A DNA stretch of 64,000 nucleotides, from positions 21,887,531 through 21,951,530 of the forward strand of contig OW240918.1 in the NCBI GenBank assembly GCA_933207985.1. The letters run 5' to 3'. This document shows positions 33,560 to 44,474 of the stretch, piece after piece. This DNA comes from Pelobates cultripes. Taxonomy: Eukaryota > Chordata > Amphibia > Anura > Pelobatidae. Each line of letters starts with the position of its first letter. Position 1 is the stretch's first letter. The position numbers were made by a program, and so were the translations under genes. Below the pieces are notes generated by a model. The model saw only the letters and a program-made list of their open reading frames with translations, was not told the origin of the DNA and did not search any database.

Positions 33560-34450
33560 GATAGCTATGTGCGGGCACACCGCTAGAGGATTCTATTCCC
33601 AGTGGGGATAGGGTATCTATTTGGCCGTTTTGCTATCTGGTCAGGATCCTGCCCTTGATATGTATTCAATCCAGGAATACAAAATCAGGGCACATTTACC
33701 AGAGCCCCTCTTGAGGTCTGCACTCAGGCTCTCCATCCTGTGTATCTTGTCAACTCTGGCAACCCATTGCTGGAAGGTGGGCATACCCATCTGTTTAAAA
33801 TTTATTTTGGGATTAAGGATTTTGCGGCCGTTAGCAAGTAGACTGCAAGGGACTTCTTGTAATTTGCGATGGTTGTGTTCTTGTGGTGCAGAGCATGGGA
33901 AGAGGCTGGAGGGGGAGGTCAGGTCCTGTTATTTCCTGGATCTAAACATTAACCATAGCCCAGTAGGGGGTGATCTTAGGGTACGTCCACCACATGTGCA
34001 GTCCGGTGCCCACAGCCTTGCGCACTGCCAGCAGTCCTCTGGGATCGCCTCATCCATGCGGTGCAGTACATCAGGGGTCTTATACCCCTGTTAGCAGCTT
34101 AGAACTCAATTCCTGATATTTGGCACTAACTGAGCATTTGTGAATTAGTGTAAAGATGTTATTCTATTCATGCTCCGTGAGTGTCATCCCTGTCTCCCTC
34201 ACCCATCACGAGACTAACCCGACTGGCCTCCTCTCAACAGCAAGGCATAGAGGACTGGGGTGCCTTTGATCATGTGTCTTCTGTCAGCACAAAGACTCTC
34301 GAATTGCATAAGTATTCTATGAAATTGTACCCAGTCTTTGGTGGCAGGGTGGCATAGGTTAGTACTTGGTGGTATCAAAACCTAATCAGGCTGTTTAGCT
34401 ACCTGTCCTGGATCAAGTCTGAGAGTGTCTTGAGCTGAGTCAAGGAGCAC
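33560..34450 (-). pseudogene. L1/Tx1-like ORF2 C-terminal fragment
   Basis: In minus-strand frames I read KTPDVLHRMDEAIPEDCWQC (34010-34085), then TGLHMWWTYPKITPYWAMVN (33930-34005), then FQQWVARVDKIHRMESLSAD and WIEY (33660-33790). Together these are the C-terminal half of an L1-type ORF2, with the CW-C-HMWW-CP arrangement. Frame changes separate the pieces. The partial L2 copy abuts its downstream end. Confidence 0.8.
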
Positions 34451-34454
34451 CATT

Positions 34455-35290
34455 GACGGATATATGCCCAATCTGAGCGAAAATGTTGTACCTGTACTGA
34501 ACAATGTTTTTTACATCTCACAAAAACAGTAATTAACTTTTTATCTCTCATTTGTCTGTTCTGAACAAATAAAAATCTGCTTGAAACCCATTGAAAGAGG
34601 CATTTTAAATTATTTTTTTAATATATATTTTGTCTAACACTGCGATCACATTCAATCAACACATCTAGCATTTGAGATTACCTTTCAATAAATGTTTAAT
34701 TTGTGACAATCACAGGGCACAGATCAAATATAATCACACAATATCTCTTTTGTTGATTGCATTTTAATTTAATTTTTTTTTTGCTAACATAATCTAACCA
34801 ACATTTAGCATACTTTTAAATATCACAAACAAATGGCAGGGCTTCTGGAAATTTTAAAGGCGACATTTAAAAGTCAGAAATGCTAGAAAACAAAAAGGAA
34901 TAGCAACACTAATTACATTGTTACAAAACAGAATGGAAATTGAAAAGGTACATCTTTTAATAAGTAGAATCAGCAAAAACATAATAAAGTTCTATATTAT
35001 TTGTGGAAAATATACGTGCTGATGAATCTAAAATTTTTCTTCATTATTTAGTTATTTTAATTCCTTTTGTTTGTGATCAATTCTGCATATATGTAATTGT
35101 TCTTCATTTATTTTTCCAGTTTATTGTGGCTTTTTGATTCCCACATTGTATTTGACCATTGAGAAGAGACCACTGCTATTCCAACTGGACATCCATTATT
35201 TAGGTCACTGTCCCCTTGTTTCTTTAAATTGATGATAACCACAATTGTAGATTATGCTAACATATTGTTCCTATTATCTCACCGGTAATT
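34455..35290. other. Non-coding, nothing recognised
   Basis: AT-rich sequence without recognisable genes or repeat ends. Confidence 0.5.
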
Positions 35291-35296
35291 TTAGTA

Positions 35297-35462
35297 ATGA
35301 CAGGATGCTTCATATTTTGCATTAACTTTCTTTACCTAAAACTGCAGCAGCACTGATCAATCATGAAGTTTTATCCAATCGGAACAATGAAAAATAACAT
35401 ATATAAAGCCTTGATAGCCTTGACTCCTCCTCTTTCTTTGCTGCGAGAGAGCATAATCTAAC
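35297..35462. repeat. Second DIRS element, left terminal repeat with promoter-like boxes
   Basis: GACAGGATGCTTCATATTTT, then GCATTAACTTTCTTTACC and CCTCCTCTTTCTTTGCTGC, parallel the termini at 15130-15279 and 19400-19560. It includes a CCAAT motif (35375-35379) and a TATATAAA box (35400-35407) 21 bases apart, as expected of a terminal-repeat promoter reading rightward. Confidence 0.8.
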
Positions 35463-35872
35463 AGAACCAGTAACAGGTACGTAGAAACCAGAAAAATGGA
35501 ACCAATTCAATCAGCTCTACAGAAAGAACAAAGCTGTAGTATAAGGAACTTCCCAACTCGGGCAAGATGACAACATTTTCACACTAAAAAGAACAGAAAT
35601 AAGTGAAAGGCAAGAGTAATGGCATTGTGTCATCATAAACCAAAGCAAATAATACCTTAATATCGTAGAATTATACGACTATGACTACAGTATATTGCAA
35701 ATTAACTGTACAACACACGAAGTATAATTCATGCATTAGTTAAAAAAAATTTAATACTAAAAGAGATAAGCCATAGCAAACAACAGGGCTTAGAAGGGTG
35801 GGAAATAGGGAGGAAAAAAAATATATATAACATTACTAAAATAAGATTATAGGTACACTACATTTTCATAAT
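35463..35872. mobile_element. DIRS internal non-coding part
   Basis: Between the left terminal repeat and the recombinase C-terminus; no frame recognised. Confidence 0.5.
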
Positions 35873-36640
35873 CTACAATTTTATCACATGACAGGAGGTT
35901 TCATATTTTGCATTTATAATGCTAAGAAAGTTAAGAAAAGGAAGCGTGAGAAGAAGTTCGAAAGTAAAAGACCCGAAAGGTATCTTCGTGACACTAATCA
36001 ACGAAACGCATAATGTCAGAAAGAGAGGCGCACAACGAAAAAGCTTGTGATGTAGCCACGCCTCGTATAGAGTGTGCCCCGAAGCAAGAGTAAATCCCAG
36101 CCAACAATAGAAGCCTGAGAACCCATCTTGTAAGGGTCGTAGAAAAGACCGCCTTGTGTGGTTGTACATACACGATAAGTAGTTGAACAGTCGGTGCACG
36201 ACACAGTGGTTTGGTAACGTCTTAACTACACAAAGTCATGGAGCCAAGGGAATAAATGGATTAAAAAACGTAGAATAATTCATCTAAGAAAGGCACGAAA
36301 CCAAAAAGAAAACCCCATCTGGCGTAAATGTAAGACCATCCACATCGAAAACCTGAACATCCGAGACAGCATAAAAGTGTCAGTTTTACCAAAAGATGAC
36401 GCAAGGAGAGAGGCGAATTGTCCAACTAATCCAGAAGGAAACAGAGGACCACATCGATATCCCAAAGATGTGAATATTTCGGACCAGGGAGCCGCAATAT
36501 TCGAACACCCACAAGAAATCAACAAACAAAAGTGTTATGCTCCACTGGTAATCCTTGAATCGGAACATGTGCCGCCGAAATGGCCAAATGCATAACGTTA
36601 ATGGACCAGTACGAACAACCCAAATAAAACAGATAGGAAA
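35873..36640 (-). pseudogene. Second DIRS, tyrosine recombinase C-terminal remnant
   Basis: The minus-strand frame ends with a run from GHTLYEAWLHHKLFRCAPLF through FLSIINAKYETSCHVIK. The first resembles a decayed HSTRG-A-SKLF box of DIRS recombinases. The last is encoded by a copy of the terminal-repeat sequence (TTTCATATTTTGCATTTATA, 35890-35915), so coding sequence runs into an internal repeat copy. Upstream parts to 36640 are broken. Confidence 0.7.
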
Positions 36641-37826
36641 TTCAATATGATGGGGATAGGTGCAGTAAAGGGATCAGAGTCCCTCTCCAGACACCAGCCA
36701 GTCCACTTGTTCCAGGCAGCGAGGTAACTTCTTCTAGTGCCCATGAGTCTCATAACAGGTTTTTAGTGGTTTGCGATAAGTTGTCGACGTTCCAGTATCC
36801 CCTGATATTCTCCAGGCCTCAAGTTCCAGTTGGCCTTTGATTACAAGGGGATGAGGTTTCCCTTGGGGGTTGGATAATAGAAGGGCAAACATTGGTAGAA
36901 GGAGAGTATCGTAAATGGACAATTCCAGCAGATCTGGGTAACATGCTTGACTTGGTGATCAGAAGCAGTTATATTTCTTGAACACAAACTTGGTGTAGAT
37001 CCCTCACCAGCATGGAAAAAGGTTGGAATATGAACACCCCCAGAGGGGGCCATAACTGGAGAAACATGTCCACCGCTTTGAATTCTGGGTCTGGAAGCCA
37101 GCTGAATAATCTTGGGAGTTGACAGTTGATCCATGGAGGGGACAGGTGACCCCTATATTTGACTAATGTCTGGAAGACTGCGTTGTTTAGCTGCCAATCA
37201 TGCCGTCTTGCCAGTGAGTATAAATCCGCTGTGAGGTTGAAGATTCCTGGGAGATATTCTGCTTGTAATGTTAAATTTCGGAAAAGACTAAAGGTGTAAA
37301 TGTCCTTGCTTGCTCCCAACAGTGCATGTGAAAGGGCTCTGCCCAGTCAGTTGATATATTGAACAGCCTAAATGTTATCCACGCGGAGCAATATGCAACA
37401 ATAGGACATGTGACGAGCTAGACTTCAGATAGCGAAAGATCCTGCAATCAGTTCAGGTGATGTGCAATCTGGTTTTCTCTAAACCATCGACCACCTGTGG
37501 ACGAGTCCTCGCAGGGGCTGGCGTCTGACTTTACCATGAAATCTAGTGATGGACCAAATATGGCCTTCTTATTCCAGGCCATTAGTGGAGTTACATCCGG
37601 AATTCAGGATTGAGAGACACCATCTGTTGCATGGCTCTGTAGTGCAGGGGACTGGGGTGAATCTCTTGGATCGAGATAGAGGGCCCACCACTCAAGCGAG
37701 GAGCCAGTGCAGAATGTGGTCCATCCGGAGTATCTTCCAAAACTCCTTACAAATGACTGCGATCTCCGTGGGAGGCAGGCGGAGTACGCATGATATGGAG
37801 TCTATCTCGAATCCTTGAAGTTGAAC
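36641..37826 (-). pseudogene. Second DIRS, RNase H and RT remnant
   Basis: The minus-strand frame 36969-37319 has SLFRNLTLQAEYLPGIFNLT, then ADLYSLARRHDWQLN, the same region as LLRNITLMAEHLPGDTNLTVD of the first DIRS. Sequence to 36641 corresponds to its AW-SW--W region, and sequence to 37826 aligns with the first copy's RT-RNase H connection at 17100-17400. Stops and frameshifts are frequent. The 5' half (gag and most of RT) is missing, so this is a deletion derivative. Confidence 0.82.
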
Positions 37827-37836
37827 GACCTGTGAG

Positions 37837-38166
37837 GAATTGAGGGTTGACCTTTGTTCACTTGGAGAAAGCTTCTGTGGCGAAACGCGTTTTAGATGTA
37901 TTTTTTTTTATTAAGTTGTCTTTAAATAAAACTAGTTTTCACTGAAATTGGACCTTCCTGATTTTACAATTGAAGATTTTATCTGGAGGATTCACCCTTT
38001 TATTTCATTGGGGGAGAAGATACCACCTATGTTGCATTTAATTGAGCAAAACCTGGCTTGCTCTCCCTATTGTGAGCGTTTTTTCTTTATTCTTATATTT
38101 ACCAGTCTAAAGAAATATAACACTATATCCGAGCTCTTTTTTTATATGTACCACACAACACCTATG
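37837..38166 (+). mobile_element. Penelope-like terminal-repeat insertion with 10-bp TSD
   Basis: The 330-bp block is flanked by GACCTGTGAG at 37827-37836 and 38167-38176. It carries GGCGAAACGCGT (37880-37890), then an A/T-rich stretch with AATAAA and GGATTCACCC, ACCACCTATG phrases that echo the 53.6-kb copy. The CUGANGA part of a hammerhead is not intact here. It interrupts the second DIRS. Confidence 0.55.
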
Positions 38167-38214
38167 GACCTGTGAGCACCCTTTATGATTGATCTGTGCT
38201 GCTGGTGTTCTGAG

Positions 38215-38265
38215 TAAAGAAAGTTAATGCAAAATATGAAGCCTCCTGTCATGTAGTAAAACTAG
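38215..38265. repeat. Second DIRS, right terminal repeat (partial)
   Basis: AGAAAGTTAATGCAAAATAT and GAAGCCTCCTGTCATG are the inverse of the left terminal repeat at 35297, marking the far end of the element. Only about 50 bases are retained. Confidence 0.8.
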
Positions 38266-38269
38266 ACTT

Positions 38270-39535
38270 AACTTTATCCCAGAGCAAGACAGAAGCCTCA
38301 TTACAGACAGAATCCTCTGGTGAAGTGATCAATTCTAATGACTTTGGTCCAATCAGATGTTTTTCTTAGAGTACAATTGTATGCACACAGCATCCATTGT
38401 CGTCACATTTTGTATGCTGAAGAGTGGGTATTGAAAAAGGTAAACTGTACCTTTTCTGAGAAGGCTGTACAGGAAGTATCTAGCCCCCAAAATCACTTCA
38501 TTAAAATGAAATGTTGTGGAACTCGGACTGTCCTTTTAAGTAACTCATAAAAGGACACTATAATCATGAGATATTCTCAGTTCTCTAGCTGTTTTTTTAT
38601 TATATACATCATATCTTTCATATATATTACATAAGTTATAAGATGAGAATATTATGTCATATTAAAATGTATCTGTTGTTTCTTAGTTCTGTGGGATACG
38701 TTAAATTTGTGAAAATGATTCAGAATATAAATGTATTGAAATTAAATTGTCATCACCTGGTGCTGTAGGAAATATTAAAGGACCGCAAATTAAACAAAAT
38801 ATAGCATATAATGGGAGCCTATGCACATATGGGTCTTTCACAAGCCATTTCGAAGTAGTCAGGAAATATTACTTGACTCCAGATCTAGCGAAGCTTTAAA
38901 TAAAGTTTACACAGAGTAAGTAATGTTGTTATAGGCCTCACTTAATTCTTAATACAGACTTATTCTGTTTGCAGACGCTTCCCCTATTTCTGTCAACACC
39001 GCATTCAATACTACCAAACAGCTATTTTCTCAATACAGTCAGCACACATTTTCAGTATAAAATATAAACATCCTCTTTACGTGCTTTAATAAATCCAAGC
39101 TGTATCCAAACATTTTAAGGCAAAGTGTTGAAAATGTATAATGACCATTGATTTAAAAAAAAAAAATATCAGCTTACTGGTTTATAAATGTTAAATAGGA
39201 GAATTAACTGGAAGTAATTATCAGGTTCTGCTTTGATACCTTTACCAACCTGAAGCAAATTACAGTTATATTTGTGGGAAACCTTAAGCCAAAGTCAAAC
39301 GATTGAGTGAAAAAGTATTACAAGGTTAATTTTCTATTGATCTATCGCTCTGTCCGTCGATCTGTCCATCCATATTTTTATTTGTCCATCTGTCTTCCTA
39401 TGTTAGTGGTAGAACAACAGATGCTTTAAAAAGGATCACTGCCTGTCGTAGCAGAATACCAGACATCTAATGATAGACTTTGTTTAAAAAGTTCTGCCTT
39501 CCACCAGATATACAGGAAAACACCAGCAAGCCAAC
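38270..39535. other. Non-coding, nothing recognised
   Basis: AT-rich, with short poly-A runs and no recognised repeat. Confidence 0.5.
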
Positions 39536-39541
39536 AATTAA

Positions 39542-39990
39542 ATGGTTACTCCAAGCCCCATAACTACTTCAGTGATAATGAAGTGGTAATAGTGCCTGGA
39601 GTCTGTTTGGCTGAGTGGTTTGGCCTTAACATGAAGCTCGTACGAGTTTAACCCCTCTGCAGCCGGAACAGTAACTTAGGCAGTGTCATCGGGGTGTTAT
39701 TAGTCAGTCTGGATCTTAAGTTCTCGGCTGGCCACTGTCAATTGCATTCATTGGCTGAGAGCAGCCAGCTGACACTCTCAGCCAATAAATGTTGATGACC
39801 ACAGCTTCTGGCTTCTGAAGCTTTGCAGCAGCCAGAAGTGTGTCACTGACCACCAGATAGCATGGGAGCCAGGTGGGGATCCAGGTAATGGGGAAAGCCA
39901 TCACTAAGCATTTTGCCCCATCACTGGAGATGCAAACCAAGGTACTCCTGGCATCAGGGCTGTAGTGGTTATGATGTTTGGAGTAACCCT
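39542..39990. mobile_element. Kolobok/T2-type MITE with TTAA flanks
   Basis: TTAA at 39538-39541 and 39991-39994. The left terminus ATGGTTACTCCAAGCCCCAT is the inverse of the right terminus ATGATGTTTGGAGTAACCCT with mismatches. The internal CATTGGCTGAGAGCAGCCAG and CTGACACTCTCAGCCAAT are also inverted, as in other T2-type frog MITEs. Confidence 0.85.
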
Positions 39991-39994
39991 TTAA

Positions 39995-40545
39995 AACTAG
40001 ACATATAGAAGAAAATCACTGCGCGAAAAGCATCATAAACCACTGTCCAATGTGTGACACTTAAGCTACTGCCTATTTAACCTGTACCAGTCCCATCCTC
40101 CACATTACCATCAACTACTCCTGTCATTTTTACAGAGGCTGATATACTTCTCCATATATTGAATAAACAACCTCCTAGTTTTGTAAGAGCTCCTGATATG
40201 CTGTACTGCTTACATGACCAGACTAGACCCACACACATACAAACCTGCTGTCTACTTTTATATCTAAAATAAGATCTGACTTACCCTTAGATTTATACTC
40301 CCCATGTGGGGTATCTAAACAATTAAAACCTATTTGGTCCATGAATACGCAGCGTTAGTGGATATCATGCTAATTACACTAAAACAGGTCAAACCTAATA
40401 CCTTTCTATGCAACCAAACTAATTCAATTCTCCTTCGGGGTAATTCTTGTTTATTATTTCATGAATCTCTTGTGTTCATACAGCAGCGGTAAAATTATAC
40501 AGGAAGTGACACAAGTAACAGCAAATTATTTCTTACATGCCAATT
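39995..40545. other. Non-coding, nothing recognised
   Basis: No frame, repeat end or RNA gene recognised. Confidence 0.45.
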
Positions 40546-40548
40546 AAT

Positions 40549-40683
40549 TAGAGGTTCCCAAACCAGTCCTCATGGTTCACCAACAATCCAAGATTGATGT
40601 ATATTACCTTTTTTATTCCAATGGAGATACTGACAAAACCTGGGATGTTGGTGGGTCTTGAGGACTGGTTTGTGAACCACTGC
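40549..40683. mobile_element. hAT-like MITE
   Basis: TAGAGGTTCCCAAACCAGTC at the left is inverted at the right as GACTGGTTTGTGAACCACTG, and CACCAACA repeats as TGTTGGTG farther in. The flanks (CAATTAAT and CATTAAAC) are similar but not an exact 8-bp duplication. Confidence 0.75.
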
Positions 40684-40689
40684 ATTAAA

Positions 40690-41890
40690 CTATGTTACTT
40701 CCAATTTAGAACAAATAAATTTTAACTGGAAACTTGTACAAGAGACATTTTTTTCTAAGATCTAACCCTAAGATCCAAAATAATAAATAACCATTAAAAA
40801 AAAACACACAAAGCTTTGACACTATGAAAATGTGATTAAAAGCAAATTGAAGCTTTAGTTTGTCACAGTCAAAATGCCAACCATAGGAATTCAAAACCCA
40901 GAATTCTGAAGATGGAATTTGATGGCAGTATCACAGAATCAGTGAGAAAAGTTGTCAAGTTAGCAACTGTTCATTAGTCAATAAAATACAAATAACCAAG
41001 GCAGGGGACAGAAGAAAAGTCAAGGAATTAGGACATGGGCTTGATAGATCAAAATCAAAGTCACAAATCACTAGAAACAGGAAAGTGCACACAGGGTCAA
41101 TGGAAGAGTCAAACAGAGCTAATGTGAGCAGTGAATAATAAGCATGATCTGTGGCGCCATTGTACTCAAAACAGATCTAAACATTATGCAATATTTACAC
41201 ATTTCGATATGATGTTAGATAACTACACATTACTTCTGGACTGTGCAATTTTATCCTAGAGAGATCTCAGCCTGCCGAACAGGCACAATGCATATGATTA
41301 ATATTTTATTAACCAAATACCATCACTCAAGATATGAACCTTGAAATGTTGTTGTGCGTCTTGGATTCTTGAGAAGCAGAGATGCTGAGTTTGTATCTTA
41401 TTTAGAATTGGAAATGTGAGCAGTAATATATAAAATCTTTACCGTTAGATTATATGATTGCTAAGACTACATACAAAAAAGAACTATTGAAGAATATGTC
41501 AAATAGGCATATATAATGGTGCCCAACGATTGCTAATTGTTACCTTCACGTCATCTTAAGGCATAAATAAGCTTCATAGAACCAATGCCAATGTTGAACT
41601 ATGAGGAAAATATGTTACTACGTGTAATTACAATAGGCATTCAATAGAGTGCAGATTCAATATAGTTAACCATACAAATGGACCCATTGTAGCCAATGTG
41701 TTTTTCCTCTAACAATTTGCAGATAAAACAGAATTTATGTATTTTGTTAGAAAGATATTAAACTTATTTTGTCCAGCATGCACTGTTTTTTTTTTTTTGT
41801 ATGCATCATGACAATTTCAGGTCAATTAAGATTTTGGATAGGCAGTAATTTTCATTGTTTTCATTAATTCGGTAAACTATGTATTTTTGT
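40690..41890. other. Non-coding, nothing recognised
   Basis: AT-rich sequence without recognised features. Confidence 0.5.
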
Positions 41891-41894
41891 CGAT

Positions 41895-42345
41895 CCCGAA
41901 TTTCGGCCTACAGTTACTCTATGGCCTGCTGGCTGCTGTTGCTGTCAACGGGCCATACAGTAATGGTCAGCTGAAATTCTATTGCCGGCTGGAAGCACTA
42001 GCAGCTAGCTACTAACCCTCGGAGACATGCAAGCTTAGTCGCTATAGTGAGAGCGCTCTGATATTTCGGCGTCCTGCTAAAAAGCTCTGTATGAGCATAA
42101 AAACACCTTAGGGTGAAGTTGGAGTAATGTTATTGCGTCAGTTCTTTTTTTTCAGTTTTTTTATTCCAAACCAGTGAATTTTTAAAATTGTAATAGTTGT
42201 GGTGTGTGATTTTGGAATTGTTTATGTTGCTCCTCACCTTATTAATATTAGATCCCTCACCTGCAACCCATGGGGGGGTGGTTGAATGTTGGGACACTAG
42301 GTTCCCCCCGTATCGATATTAAATTACCCCACCCAAGTCTGTAGT
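41895..42345. repeat. Decayed repeat with hairpin and G-rich tail
   Basis: GAATTTCGGCCTACAG through CTATGGCC (41898-41925) is an imperfect inverse of 41950-41982. Farther right, GAGCGCTCTGAT and a CCCATGGGGGGGTGG then TAGGTTCCCCCC tract resemble the promoter-array unit at 6.0-7.7 kb. I read it as an old single-unit relative; uncertain. Confidence 0.35.
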
Positions 42346-42524
42346 AGAACATAACAACTAAAATTTAAGCTCAAACGTGTTGTACAATAGATATATTTAT
42401 ATTTATTTTTTTAAGCAATGATAGTAGCATTCTTATATTGAATAAAATATTCAATTAGTTCGGCAGACAAACTAAAGAATGGGAGACAACTAGAGTAAAC
42501 ATGCTACCATTACTGGCTAAGTAG

Positions 42525-42905
42525 ATTTAGAGTGCAAGCTTTTTAAGAAGACTCAAGTCTCTTCGTCAGGCATGTTATACAAATGGATAAGAAACATCCC
42601 CTTTATATACATTACACAATACATTTAAAGTTTAGATGGACAGCATTTAAGAGCAGAACACTAGGAGACCAAGGTGAAATAGGTCAACCACAGCTAAAAA
42701 ACATTTGCATCTCACCGACCGGAAGAAAATGAAAGATAATAAAGTCAGAGAAAATGGATGAAGTGTCTGTCAAAATGGATGCAGTGTTTGGGACATGAAA
42801 TGTATGATGTGTTACAATAACCCTGTACCATTTTGCTTGTTAGCTAAACATACCTGACGAAGGTACAAAACTGGTCTAGAAGGTTTGCACTCTATCAACT
42901 TATCC
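42525..42905. repeat. Inverted pair with hammerhead-like arms
   Basis: The minus strand at 42525-42575 has CCTGACGAAGAGACTTGAGT followed by a TTGCACTCTAAAT phrase. The plus strand at 42852-42900 has CCTGACGAAGGTACAAAACT and then GGTTTGCACTCTATC. Both begin with a CUGANGA box and end at the same phrase about 25 bases later, where a GAAA box would be expected but is degraded. Confidence 0.5.
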
Positions 42906-43217
42906 AAGAAAAGTATCTTTAGTCTTTTTATTTATTTATTTATTATGTTTCTATGGTTAGCACTGTTTGATTCTTTACCCTTTTTATCGTAGTGTTGTTG
43001 TTGTTATTGTTCTACAGGATTCTATACGGAAAATCATCTTATTGAATCCAGTGTATTATGTTGTTTTCTGATTATTAAATGGGTTAACTTTGCATACTAT
43101 ATTTAAAATATATATAATTGTGCATAACTTCCAGTGCACTGTAAAAAACAGATCTGATTGCAGCTTTCTATTGGTTATAAATTGCATCATGTTAATAGGT
43201 CTGTGGACACAATTTAC

Positions 43218-43768
43218 CACACACTTACCAAATAAGCATCCTTGGTTTATATCCACACACTTAACAAATAAGCATCCTTGGTTTATATTAACACACTTAC
43301 CAAATAAGCATCCTTGGTTTATATCCACACGCTTACCAAATAAGCATCCTTGGTTTATATCCACACACTTACCAAATAAGCATCCTTGGTTTATATTCAC
43401 ACACTTAACAAATAAGCATCCTTGGTTTATATTAACACACTTACCAAATAAGCATCCTTGGTTTATATCCACACGCTTACCAAATAAGCATCCTTGGTTT
43501 ATATCCACACACTTACCAAATAAGCATCCTTGGTTTATATTCACACACTTAACAAATAAGCATCCTTGGTTTATATTAACACACTTACCAAATAAGCATC
43601 CTTGGTTTATATTAACACACTTACCAAATAAGCATCCTCGGTTTATATCCACATGCTTACCAAATAAGCATCCTTGGTTTATATCCACACGCTTACCAAA
43701 TAAGCATCCTCGGTTTATATCACACACTTACCAAATAAGCATCCTCGGTTTATATCACACACTTACCA
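43218..43768. repeat. 36-bp satellite, about 15 units, 144-bp higher-order repeat
   Basis: Unit core: CACTTACCAAATAAGCATCC, then TTGGTTTATAT. Units differ in two or three positions (CCAAAT or ACAAAT; ATCCAC, ATTAAC or ATTCAC; CACAC or CACGC), and four types recur in the same order, giving a higher-order period of 144 bp for the first half. Because 36 is divisible by three, both strands stay open across the array, giving 12-residue peptide repeats. There is no spacer diversity, so it is not a CRISPR array. Confidence 0.95.
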
Positions 43769-43769
43769 A

Positions 43770-44220
43770 ATTAGTATCCTTGTTTTCCATACATTTGAAA
43801 GTTTTGCATTTAACGAATACGGTCTTATAATATCTTATTATTATTAGCACTTATTATTTTCTGTGTTCTGTACTTATCATTTATATTAATAGATTGAATA
43901 TCTGTTTCAGCCGCATTTTCTCTGCAAAATAGGTATAATAAAACAAATGGAAATGCATGAGAAAGTTATATGTGGACCCCAAGAATATACCAGATTTTAT
44001 ACCTTTTACTTAGAAGCAGGACTTGCTCTGTATATTTCACATTTAGATATAAGGACATACAGATAGGCAGCCATAGAGATAGATAGACAGACAGAGCATA
44101 ATAATGGGCATGAAAGAAACTGAAAGAGACTGTCGAGCCTGCCACCAGTCTTCATCCTTTTACCTTCAATTGAAAAAGCAGCTGTGCTCATTGTTAATAA
44201 AACTCTTTACGCAACATAAC
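43770..44220. other. Non-coding, nothing recognised
   Basis: AT-rich; no repeat ends or frames of interest. Confidence 0.45.
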
Positions 44221-44221
44221 T

Positions 44222-44470
44222 CTTATAGCCCATTGTAGTGGTTATAGTGCCAGGACTAATTTGTCAAACTGCTTTAAAATGGTTAGAAAGCCTGTGGCTG
44301 CAGCCCTGCTTCCTGCAAGGTGAATACAGAAAATTCCAGTGAGATGTGCAGGGTAATGCTCATTGGTTGAGAGTGTCCTTTCTGCTGAGTTTTTTCTGCA
44401 TAATCCTCTATCAGACCTGCTTGGCTCAATTAAGACATCCTGCTTCTCCTGCAGGAGAACACTGGATGTG
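44222..44470. mobile_element. T2-like MITE fragment
   Basis: TTGTAGTGGTTATAGTGCCA followed by GCAGCCCTGCTTCCTGCA and CATTGGTTGAGAGTGTCC matches the inner part of the 39.5-kb MITE. Its outer termini are incomplete. Confidence 0.5.
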
Positions 44471-44474
44471 GTAC

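Noticed and set aside
43218..43768. CRISPR array
   Set aside because: Regular repeats but no unique spacers, and the context is vertebrate.
43056..43830. Long frames on both strands (223 and 246 codons)
   Set aside because: The 36-bp unit length keeps all frames open; there is no reason to prefer either as a gene.
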